From Thiotrichales bacterium 35-46-9 (GTDB lineage Bacteria; Pseudomonadota; Gammaproteobacteria; Thiomicrospirales; Thiomicrospiraceae): a stretch of DNA of 39,605 nucleotides. Where the stretch lies: the NCBI GenBank assembly GCA_002281095.1, contig NCFI01000005.1:617-40221 (forward strand), read 5' to 3'. Below, piece after piece: positions 7,808 to 14,479 of the stretch. Position 1 is the first letter of the stretch, and each line of letters begins with the position of its first letter. Position numbers and translations under genes: made by a program. The notes beneath the pieces are model-generated. The model made no database searches. It had not been told where the DNA came from and was given only the letters and a program-made list of their open reading frames with translations.

Positions 7808-8531
7808 AACCCAACTCCTCGATTTGCGCAACTAACTCCATACCACCCGATTTCACGATGCGACCTTGATACAAAATATGAATCACATCCGGTGCAACAT
7901 ATTCTAATAAGCGCTGATAATGCGTCACCAAGACAAAACCACGATCCGGCGAACGCATCGCATTCACGCCTTGAGCGACCGCTTTCAGCGCATCAATATC
8001 CAAACCCGAATCGGTTTCATCGAGAATACACAGGCTAGGTTCCAATAATGCCATTTGCAACATGTCATTACGCTTCTTCTCACCACCCGAAAAGCCGACG
8101 TTAACATCTCGCTCTAAAAACTCTTGGCGCATACCCAACAGTTTCATTTTCGCTTGCACAAGTTGACTGAATTCAAACATATCTAATTCCGACAAGCCTT
8201 TAGCCGTACGTACCGCATTCACCGCTGTTTGCAAAAACAGCTTATTGCTCACACCAGGAATTTCGACTGGGTATTGAAAAGCCAAAAATAGACCTGCTTG
8301 AGCGCGTTCTTCGGGATCCATGTCGAGTAAATCTTCACCATTGAGAGAAGCAGAACCCGCCGTGACTTCATAATCTTCACGCCCCGCCAGTACCGATGCT
8401 AATGAACTCTTACCCGCACCATTTGGCCCCATAATCGCATGCACTTCGCCCGCTTTAATGTTTAAATTCAGCCCACGCAAAACTTCTTTTTCGGCAACCG
8501 TCGCCTGTAAATTTTCAACTTCTAATAACAT
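7785..8531 (-). CDS. sufC: Fe-S cluster assembly ATPase SufC
   Basis: SufC is the ABC-type ATPase of the SufBC2D scaffold, which drives conformational changes during cluster assembly. The 248-residue protein has Walker A GPNGAGKS at residues 35-42, signature SGGEKKR, Walker B LCILDETDSGLD and the switch histidine in VLVTHYQR. The DSGLD after Walker B and the NVGFSGGEKKR signature are SufC-specific. It overlaps sufD and is separated from sufB by a 147-base intergenic insert that contains a palindromic element. Confidence 0.97.
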   Translation of the reverse strand: MLLEVENLQATVAEKEVLRGLNLNIKAGEVHAIMGPNGAGKSSLASVLAGREDYEVTAGSASLNGEDLLDMDPEERAQAGLFLAFQYPVEIPGVSNKLFLQTAVNAVRTAKGLSELDMFEFSQLVQAKMKLLGMRQEFLERDVNVGFSGGEKKRNDMLQMALLEPSLCILDETDSGLDIDALKAVAQGVNAMRSPDRGFVLVTHYQRLLEYVAPDVIHILYQGRIVKSGGMELVAQIEELGYDALATA

Positions 8532-8541
8532 CTTTATTCCT

Positions 8542-8675
8542 CAGTGTAATCTATAAAACCGTCATGAGCGGCTTTAAGTGCTAGACGCAAGACGCACAGA
8601 ACAAGGAGTGTACATCAGTACATGACGCTGTTCGAGCATCGCAGCAACAACGCAATTATGCCGCGCAATCGGTTT
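8542..8675. repeat. Palindromic intergenic insert between sufB and sufC (candidate dispersed repeat)
   Basis: The 147 bases between sufB and sufC contain nested inverted pairs: GAACA (8599-8603) with TGTTC (8629-8633), and GTAC (8610-8613) with GTAC (8618-8621) around ATCA. Other suf genes here touch or overlap, so this gap stands out. It reads like the palindromic intergenic repeats scattered in many gammaproteobacterial genomes. Only one copy occurs in the window, so membership of a repeat family is unproven. Confidence 0.35.
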
Positions 8676-8678
8676 GAG

Positions 8679-10160
8679 TTAGCCTACGCTACCCTCTAAA
8701 CTAATCGCCAACAACTTCTCGGCTTCAACGGCAAATTCCAATGGCAACTTCTGAAAGACTTCTTTACAAAAGCCATTCACAATCATCGAAATCGCATCTT
8801 CTTCGCGAATACCGCGTTGCGCACAATAGAAAAGCTGATCTTCACCCACATTCGAAGTCGTCGCTTCATGTTCAACTTGAGCGCTGGCATTTTGCACTTC
8901 CAAATACGGGAAAGTATGCGCACCACAGGTTTTGCCGATGAGCATTGAATCACACTGGGTAAAATTACGCGCGCCCTCAGCAGTTGGTAAAATTTTGACC
9001 AGTCCACGATAGACATTTTCACTTTTGCCCGCACTAATGCCTTTAGAAATAATGGTACTCTTGGTACGCTTACCAATGTGAATCATCTTAGTACCAGTAT
9101 CGGCTTGCTGACGACGATTGGTGAGCGCTACGGAATAGAACTCGCCAACACTGTCATCACCCTCTAACACACAGCTCGGATACTTCCAAGTAATAGCAGA
9201 ACCGGTTTCAGCCTGCGTCCATGACAACTTACTGCGTGCACCTTTACAAACGCCGCGCTTAGTAACGAAATTCAGAATACCGCCTTCACAATTTTCATCA
9301 CCAGGGTACCAATTTTGCACCGTCGAATACTTCACTTCGGCATCGGCATGCACAATCACTTCGACCACAGCAGCATGTAATTGATAACTATCACGCACAG
9401 GTGCCGAACAGCCTTCGATATAACTCACCGAACTGCCTTCATCGGCAATGACAATGGTGCGCTCGAATTGACCCGTTTTCGCTTCATTGATGCGGAAATA
9501 AGTCGATAATGGCACAGGGCACTGCACGCCTTTGGGAATATAAACAAAAGTTCCATCAGAGGCCACGGCAGCGTTTAAACAGGCAAAAAAGTTATCGTGA
9601 TGCGGTACCACTGTGCCGAGATATTTTTGTACCAATTCGGGATGATGTTGTACTGCGTCCGAGAAAGAGCAGAAAATCACACCATATTTTTCTAGCAATG
9701 CTCGTGATTTAGTGGTTGAAACTGATACCGAATCAAAAATCGCATCAACGGCAATTTCCGCGGCTTCTCCTTCAGCGCCCAAATGAATGCCCAATGCGGC
9801 AAACGCCTTCGCCACTTCGGGATCAATCTCGGATTCTTGCGGAGCCGCACCAGCACTTGCACAAGTATCACTGGTACAGCTAGCGCACTGAGGAGCTGAA
9901 TAATAGCTATAATCTTGATAATCTAAGGGTGCATAGGTCGCTTTAGCCCAGTGAGGTTCATGCATAGTGAGCCAATGCTGGTAGGCTTTTAAACGAAAAT
10001 CCAACATCCACTGTGGCTCATTCTTTTTAGCCGAAATCGCACGCACTACCGACTCATTTAACCCCTTAGCAAAGGTCTCCACCAAGGTGCGGGTTACAAA
10101 ACCTTCCTTATAGGTGGACTGCGCCCCTAACAAGTCTTCAATTTCAACTTGTGTTTGCAC
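8679..10160 (-). CDS. sufB: Fe-S cluster assembly protein SufB
   Basis: SufB is the scaffold subunit on which Fe-S clusters form within SufBC2D. The product of about 493 residues has the family segments [52 protein letters not shown] and [21 protein letters not shown] prefer the GTG at 10160 because AGGAG (10171-10167) lies six bases before it; the TTG at 10166 touches that site directly and would be too close. A short cysteine-rich stretch, [16 protein letters not shown] near residue 95, lies before the core. It is the first gene of the suf operon, with an IscR-like box upstream and no iscR gene in this window. Confidence 0.96.
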   Translation of the reverse strand: MQTQVEIEDLLGAQSTYKEGFVTRTLVETFAKGLNESVVRAISAKKNEPQWMLDFRLKAYQHWLTMHEPHWAKATYAPLDYQDYSYYSAPQCASCTSDTCASAGAAPQESEIDPEVAKAFAALGIHLGAEGEAAEIAVDAIFDSVSVSTTKSRALLEKYGVIFCSFSDAVQHHPELVQKYLGTVVPHHDNFFACLNAAVASDGTFVYIPKGVQCPVPLSTYFRINEAKTGQFERTIVIADEGSSVSYIEGCSAPVRDSYQLHAAVVEVIVHADAEVKYSTVQNWYPGDENCEGGILNFVTKRGVCKGARSKLSWTQAETGSAITWKYPSCVLEGDDSVGEFYSVALTNRRQQADTGTKMIHIGKRTKSTIISKGISAGKSENVYRGLVKILPTAEGARNFTQCDSMLIGKTCGAHTFPYLEVQNASAQVEHEATTSNVGEDQLFYCAQRGIREEDAISMIVNGFCKEVFQKLPLEFAVEAEKLLAISLEGSVG

Positions 10161-10188
10161 CGTCAACTCCTAACATCATCCGTTCATT

Positions 10189-10215
10189 AATAGTTGACTA
10201 TTTTAGTCAACTATT
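10189..10215. promoter_or_regulatory. IscR type-1-like operator and promoter of the suf operon
   Basis: AATAGTTGACTA (10189-10200) and TAGTCAACTATT (10204-10215) are perfect inverted arms around TTT. The inner 25 bases fit, position by position, the IscR type-1 consensus as I remember it (ATA-SYY-GACT-R-WWW-Y-AGTC-RRS-TAT). On the minus strand TGGACT and TAAAAT lie 18 bases apart, and the TAAAAT sits inside the palindrome, so a bound regulator would block the promoter. IscR with a [2Fe-2S] cluster represses from such sites when Fe-S supply is sufficient; that role here is inferred. Confidence 0.8.
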
Positions 10216-10243
10216 ACCCTAAAAGTCCAGTTTTACCATTCCA

Positions 10244-11185
10244 TTACGGCCTTTTTTGGCAATTACTGATCGCTTTTGCTTGATCTAACAGCCAAGCCGC
10301 ATAACCACCTGAATAATTTGCACTTCCTAAAGGATCTGTCATAGCTTCGTTCAGGTTGGGAGCTAATGCTTTAAGCCAATCCATCGCCTTAGGTTCTAAC
10401 TGAGGCTCACGCAAAAGACATCGTAATTCACCGTTGCGTAATCGCTGCTCCAATTGTGCCACTGAAGCAGCACCAATAGACTGCTCTGGCGTTTTCTGTA
10501 CCATTGCGCCCTGAGTGAGACCATAATGGCGAAACAAATACCGCCATGCATCATGCATGACCAGCAAGGGTTCTGCCTGCATCGGCTGAAGTAATTGTTT
10601 AGCCTGTAAATCGGCTTGTTGAATATCGCGAATAAGCTGACTGGCATTCTGACGATAGTGTTCGGCATTCGCAGGGTCTCTGATGATTAACTCATCACGC
10701 ACATGACCAATATAAGTTTGCACAATAGTAGGATCTAGCCATAAATGCATATCCCATGCACCCTGATGATGGTGATGATCATGACTGCCCGTCTGTTCCG
10801 CTTTCTGACGTATCTTTGCTTGCTGTACTGCCGTAGCTGGCAATAATTGAATGCCAGACGTATCTCGCATAGCGATCTGGCCACGCTTTAACTGCCTTAA
10901 TGGCTTCACTAACCAAGACTCAAAATCTTCACCCACCCATAATACAAGATCAGCTTTTTCCAAACTCGCACGCTGCGAGGGGAGTAAACTCATCCCATGT
11001 GGAGATTGCTTGCCATCCACCAACACCACAGTAACACCATTGGTACCTTGCAACAAACTCTGCGATAACATCGCTAAAGGCGGAATAGAGGCAACCACCG
11101 TTACCGCCTGTACAGATAGCGTGCACAAGCTGACACCAACCCCTGCCAACAAAGCAAAAACTCTGGCACAATACAACATATTCAT
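10244..11185 (-). CDS. znuA: Zinc ABC transporter substrate-binding protein
   Basis: ZnuA captures zinc in the periplasm and delivers it to ZnuB. The 313-residue protein starts with a signal peptide (hydrophobic stretch, cleavage near SVQA). It has the cluster A-I features: probable zinc ligands in SPHGM, DMHLWLDP and VMHDAWRYL and an aspartate in TDPLGS, plus a histidine-rich loop HDHHHH near residue 135. An ATG six bases downstream (11179) sits at better distance from AAAGGA and may be the true start. It is divergent from znuC with only 28 bases between the annotated start codons. Zur regulation is expected but no clear Zur box is seen. Confidence 0.92.
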   Translation of the reverse strand: MNMLYCARVFALLAGVGVSLCTLSVQAVTVVASIPPLAMLSQSLLQGTNGVTVVLVDGKQSPHGMSLLPSQRASLEKADLVLWVGEDFESWLVKPLRQLKRGQIAMRDTSGIQLLPATAVQQAKIRQKAEQTGSHDHHHHQGAWDMHLWLDPTIVQTYIGHVRDELIIRDPANAEHYRQNASQLIRDIQQADLQAKQLLQPMQAEPLLVMHDAWRYLFRHYGLTQGAMVQKTPEQSIGAASVAQLEQRLRNGELRCLLREPQLEPKAMDWLKALAPNLNEAMTDPLGSANYSGGYAAWLLDQAKAISNCQKRP

Positions 11186-11213
11186 TTTTCCTTTATAAGA
11201 ATTGTTGCCCTAA

Positions 11214-11948
11214 ATGCAAACTGCTGATTATCCCCCGCTCATCGAAGCCCGTCAAATAGAACATCACTTCAATGGCCAACGATTATTTGAACCACTGAAT
11301 ATCCGTATAGAGTCTGGAGAATACATTAGCTTAATCGGCTTGAATGGGGCGGGAAAATCGACGCTACTTCGTCTGCTACTAAAACTCATGCCACATCAAT
11401 GTGGTGACATCCGACATCGACCTGCATTACGTATCGGCTATCTCCCTCAACGCTGGCACGCCAACGCACAACTGCCCATCAGTGCACATGAATTTCTCAT
11501 GCTCAACTTAACAGCTTCACAATCGAGACAACAACTTGATCAATTGATGGAAACTTGGCAATGCCACACCTTTGCGCAACAACCCATTCATACCTTATCA
11601 GGCGGGCAATGGCAACGATTACTACTGGCTCGAGCATTGCTCAACCAGCCACAACTACTTGCTTTAGATGAGCCCACACAGGGGCTCGATTTGCAATCAC
11701 AGCATGACTTCTATCAACAATTACAAAAACTGCATCGACAGGGAGTCACCATTTTAATGATTTCACACGACCTGGCACATGCTATGAGTTACAGTCAACG
11801 GGTCATTGCTTTGTCGGAGGGGCGTATCTGTTGCGATGGCGCACCTCAAACACTGCTCAACCATCCAGAATATCAACGGCGATTTGTTTGCGCACACCAA
11901 GATGCTATTGTGCCTCACACCCATTGTGGACACAGTCATAATGCCTGA
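11214..11948 (+). CDS. znuC: Zinc ABC transporter ATP-binding protein
   Basis: ZnuC is the cytoplasmic ATPase that powers zinc import through ZnuB. The 244-residue protein has Walker A GLNGAGKST at residues 42-50, signature LSGGQWQR, Walker B LLALDEPTQGLD and a switch histidine in MISHDLAH. The C-terminus ends in a small histidine-rich tail, HTHCGHSHNA, plausible for metal sensing. No strong ribosome binding site precedes the ATG, and the leader cannot be long because the divergent znuA starts 28 bases away. The last eight bases overlap znuB. Confidence 0.94.
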   Translation: MQTADYPPLIEARQIEHHFNGQRLFEPLNIRIESGEYISLIGLNGAGKSTLLRLLLKLMPHQCGDIRHRPALRIGYLPQRWHANAQLPISAHEFLMLNLTASQSRQQLDQLMETWQCHTFAQQPIHTLSGGQWQRLLLARALLNQPQLLALDEPTQGLDLQSQHDFYQQLQKLHRQGVTILMISHDLAHAMSYSQRVIALSEGRICCDGAPQTLLNHPEYQRRFVCAHQDAIVPHTHCGHSHNA

Positions 11949-12723
11949 ATTTTTACTCATCGCACTCATTGGCGGCCTCATCACCCCCCTAATGACTGCT
12001 CCCATTGGTGCCTTTATGCTCTGGCGACGCATGGCTTATGTCGGCGATGCTTTAGCACACACCACCCTACTTGGACTCGCCATCGGCTTGTGGCTACAAT
12101 TACCACTTACCTTAAGTATGATGATGATTGCACTCATTGTCGCCATCAGTATTAGCCTACTCAACCAGCGACCACACACCAGTAGCGATACGTTACTAGC
12201 CATCGCCGCACACAGTAGCTTGGGTCTGGGCATGCTTGCCATTGCACTCCTACCAGAAGCCCGTGTGGATTTAATGGGATATTTATTCGGTGACTTACTC
12301 AATCTCACCTACACAGATTTGGGCATCCTGGCAGCAGTGGCGGTGACTATTTTAGCCAGCATTCGTTATTTTTGGCGCCCGCTATTGTTAAACACCCTAA
12401 ACGCTGAGTTAGCCAGCCTAGCGGGCGTTAACAACCAGCGAATTGCTTTGTTGCTCGCTGTCTTAGTCGCCGTCGTTGTGGCTGTCTCAACCAAACTGGT
12501 GGGCGCATTACTGATGACGGCTCTACTGATTACCCCCGCAGCTACCGCTAGAATATTCAGTCGTTCTCCCCGATCGATGATTATGACTGCCATGCTCATC
12601 AGTCAGGTGGGTATTATGGGCGGATTGGCACTCTCATGGTTCTTCGATTTGCCTGTAGCACCCAGTATCGTCAGTTTACTGTTTGTTGGATTCTTACTGA
12701 GTCGAATAACTTCCTTTAAGTGA
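11941..12723 (+). CDS. znuB: Zinc ABC transporter membrane permease
   Basis: ZnuB forms the inner-membrane channel for zinc import. The 260-residue product is highly hydrophobic with about eight membrane segments and contains RRMAYVGDALAHTTLLGLAIG, the usual region of this ABC-3 permease family. I start at the ATG at 11941 because it aligns with the family and overlaps the znuC stop by eight bases; a longer frame back to 11806 is only znuC read out of frame. It ends just before the G-rich repeat that separates it from the convergent peptidase gene. Confidence 0.94.
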   Translation: MPEFLLIALIGGLITPLMTAPIGAFMLWRRMAYVGDALAHTTLLGLAIGLWLQLPLTLSMMMIALIVAISISLLNQRPHTSSDTLLAIAAHSSLGLGMLAIALLPEARVDLMGYLFGDLLNLTYTDLGILAAVAVTILASIRYFWRPLLLNTLNAELASLAGVNNQRIALLLAVLVAVVVAVSTKLVGALLMTALLITPAATARIFSRSPRSMIMTAMLISQVGIMGGLALSWFFDLPVAPSIVSLLFVGFLLSRITSFK

Positions 12724-12739
12724 GTTAAAAAAATTTAAC

Positions 12740-12872
12740 GGGTAGGAGGTGCTGGGGGAAGGGATACATAACATAACAAAACAGACAACTTATAGAGTAA
12801 AACCCTTCCACCAGAAATTAAATAAACGTGAAAACGCTAAAAGCTCCAGAAAATGGAAATTTTAGCGATTTT
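12740..12872 (+). repeat. G-rich convergent-junction repeat, copy A, with a pairing C-rich arm and terminator-like hairpin
   Basis: G-tracts GGG (12740-12742), GGAGG (12745-12749), GGGGG (12754-12758) and GGG (12761-12763) are followed by CCCTTCCACCAG (12803-12814), which can pair with CTGGGGGAAGGG (12752-12763) at 11 of 12 positions. A second hairpin, CGCTAAAA (12835-12842) with TTTTAGCG (12860-12867), follows and may end transcription in both directions. The copy at 26499-26620 aligns over most of this length. It fills the gap between znuB and the convergent peptidase gene. Confidence 0.8.
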
Positions 12873-12879
12873 CTGTTCG

Positions 12880-13716
12880 TTATTGACCGGTTAAGCTCGG
12901 CGGAACAGCCGTAGCCACCAGCTTTGCCGCATCAATCTGCACATCACGCCACGTCATGCCCCAATGTAAATGGGGTCCAGTAGCACGCCCTGTTTTACCA
13001 ACTTTGCCAATCAACTGACCACGCTTGACATAATCACCCACCGACACGTTCATATCGGACAAATGCACATAAATAGACATCAACCCCAGCCCATGATCAA
13101 TCATCATCGTTTGCCCTGTGAGCACCATACTAGGATGTACTAGCACCACTTGTCCATCCGATGGCGCTACAACAACTGTTCCTTCTGGCGCTGCAATATC
13201 CACACCAAAATGCGGACGACGCGGCTCACCATTTAACACACGCTGAGAACCGTAAACACCACTGATGCGCCCTGCTGTTGGCCAAATCATAGGTAGCTGA
13301 GGCGTCATAGAAACACTGGGTTTAGCGCGCGTTTGCGCCACTAAGCGATTGTTTGCTTGAATCTCGGCAACTTCTTGTGGATTGGGGTTGACCTTGTTAT
13401 TCGGCAAGCCATTAATGTGCTGAATATCGTAAGTGCGAGGTGCAATCGCTTGCTGACGATGATGCCAATTGCCATCCTTATCTTGCCAGCGCAAACCAAC
13501 CTCCGTAGCATCACGCCCAATACCAAAAACACTATTACCCTGAGCATCCATAAGCAAAGGCTTATCATCTACCAGCAGTTGTTGAACACTATCCAGCTGC
13601 ACTGCCACAACGGATCCCTGCTGCCACTCACCATAAGTCATTTGAAAAGGAAGATTACTGGCCTGCAGCGTCCAGGCTGACAGCATTAAGCCTAAAGCCA
13701 ACATCCATTGCTTCAT
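12880..13716 (-). CDS. M23 family metallopeptidase (LytM domain, secreted)
   Basis: This 278-residue protein has a signal peptide (residues 1-19) and a C-terminal LytM/M23 zinc peptidase domain. The expected ligands and catalytic residues are present: H169 and D173 in HFGVD, H218 in YVHLS, and H249 and H251 in GPHLHWG. Members with an intact site usually cut peptidoglycan cross-links and act in cell-wall remodelling in the periplasm. The N-terminal half (about 20-130) looks like a beta-rich cap domain of the kind found in periplasmic M23 proteins. It lies downstream of the tRNA-Asp terminator, so it needs its own promoter, which I could not define. Confidence 0.9.
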   Translation of the reverse strand: MKQWMLALGLMLSAWTLQASNLPFQMTYGEWQQGSVVAVQLDSVQQLLVDDKPLLMDAQGNSVFGIGRDATEVGLRWQDKDGNWHHRQQAIAPRTYDIQHINGLPNNKVNPNPQEVAEIQANNRLVAQTRAKPSVSMTPQLPMIWPTAGRISGVYGSQRVLNGEPRRPHFGVDIAAPEGTVVVAPSDGQVVLVHPSMVLTGQTMMIDHGLGLMSIYVHLSDMNVSVGDYVKRGQLIGKVGKTGRATGPHLHWGMTWRDVQIDAAKLVATAVPPSLTGQ

Positions 13717-13767
13717 AGCACCTACCCTATTACGAAAATATGATTAATTAGAAACGCACATAGCAAA

Positions 13768-13793
13768 AAAGGCAACACTTTCGTGTTGCCTTT
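13768..13793 (-). terminator. Intrinsic terminator of the tRNA-Val/tRNA-Asp unit
   Basis: AAAGGCAACAC and GTGTTGCCTTT form an 11-base-pair stem with a four-base loop, followed on the minus strand by a run of T. It lies just after the tRNA-Asp CCA end. Confidence 0.92.
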
Positions 13794-13797
13794 AATT

Positions 13798-13874
13798 TGG
13801 CGCAGCGGACGGGACTCGAACCCGCGACCCTCGGCGTGACAGGCCGATATTCTAACCGACTGAACTACCGCTGC
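13798..13874 (-). tRNA. tRNA-Asp (anticodon GUC)
   Basis: The 77-base minus-strand sequence folds as a cloverleaf with acceptor arms GCAGCGG and CCGCTGC, a D-arm, an anticodon loop reading CTGTCAC (GUC), a T-arm with GGTTCGAGTCC, and an encoded CCA end. It starts four bases after tRNA-Val ends, so both come from one precursor. Confidence 0.97.
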
Positions 13875-13878
13875 AATT

Positions 13879-13954
13879 TGGTGGGTGCAGAGAGATTCGA
13901 ACTCCCGACCGTCTCGGTGTAAACGAGATGCTCTACCAGCTGAGCTATGCACCC
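13879..13954 (-). tRNA. tRNA-Val (anticodon UAC)
   Basis: The 76-base minus-strand sequence has acceptor arms GGGTGCA and TGCACCC, a D-arm AGCTCAGCTGGTAGAGC, an anticodon loop with TAC, a T-arm with AGTTCGAATCT, and an encoded CCA end. It is the first tRNA of a two-tRNA unit with its own promoter upstream. Confidence 0.97.
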
Positions 13955-14016
13955 AAAAACTTTTCAAACCAGTTCTGTCCAACTGTTTTTATGTTTGCGT
14001 CGTTTCGATAAGGAGT

Positions 14017-14045
14017 ATATTACAGCTTTGTTACCCTACTGTCAA
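14017..14045 (-). promoter_or_regulatory. Sigma-70 promoter of the tRNA-Val/tRNA-Asp unit
   Basis: On the minus strand a perfect -35 TTGACA (14045-14040) and a -10 TAATAT (14022-14017) are separated by 17 bases. It points at tRNA-Val about 60 bases downstream. Confidence 0.85.
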
Positions 14046-14064
14046 CAGCTTTTATCGCTTTTCT

Positions 14065-14094
14065 TCATGTCAACCGGGATTTCGATTGACATGA
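14065..14094. terminator. Hairpin after hupB
   Basis: TCATGTCAA (14065-14073) pairs perfectly with TTGACATGA (14086-14094) around a 12-base loop. It begins nine bases after the hupB stop. No T-run follows, so termination strength is uncertain. Confidence 0.55.
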
Positions 14095-14102
14095 ACGATT
14101 AA

Positions 14103-14378
14103 TCAACCGTTTACAGCGTCTTTCAACCCTTTACCAGGAACAAAACGAGGCAATTTAGAAGCGGCAATTTTCATTTCTTTGCCTGTTTGCGGATTGCGAC
14201 CCATGCGCTCTGCACGCTCGCTCACTTTAAACGTACCAAAACCGATCAAGGTAACACTGTCACCTTTCGCCATGGCACCAGAAATCGCATCAATGGCAGC
14301 ATCTAGGGCTTTTTGTGCTTGAACTTTCGTTAAACCTGAATCGTTTGCAATCGCTGCCACTAATTCTGTTTTGTTCAT
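14103..14378 (-). CDS. hupB: DNA-binding protein HU (beta-type)
   Basis: HU is a small dimeric nucleoid protein that bends DNA and affects replication, repair and transcription. The 91-residue product has the full family pattern: MNKTELVAAIAN helices, GFGTFKVSERAERMGRNPQTG with the DNA-contacting beta arm and its conserved proline, and FVPGKGLKDAV near the end. Its position after lon is the classical one. GGAGA precedes the ATG, and a strong promoter of its own lies upstream, so it need not depend on lon transcription. ppiD, often the next gene, is absent here. Confidence 0.96.
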   Translation of the reverse strand: MNKTELVAAIANDSGLTKVQAQKALDAAIDAISGAMAKGDSVTLIGFGTFKVSERAERMGRNPQTGKEMKIAASKLPRFVPGKGLKDAVNG

Positions 14379-14424
14379 GAGTTATCTCTCCGCTTCAAGG
14401 ATGTTATAAATTAAATCAACTGTG

Positions 14425-14454
14425 TTTATACCCTTGCGCCCCTAGCGCTGTCAA
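14425..14454 (-). promoter_or_regulatory. Sigma-70 promoter of hupB
   Basis: On the minus strand a perfect -35 TTGACA (14454-14449) and a -10 TATAAA (14430-14425) are separated by 18 bases, in the gap between the lon stop and the hupB start. Confidence 0.85.
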
Positions 14455-14479
14455 GCGTTAAGCGCGCAAACATGCGTAA

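Noticed and set aside
13798-13954. tRNA pair considered as a phage or island attachment site
   Set aside because: No integrase, no repeated tRNA 3' end and no foreign genes were seen nearby.
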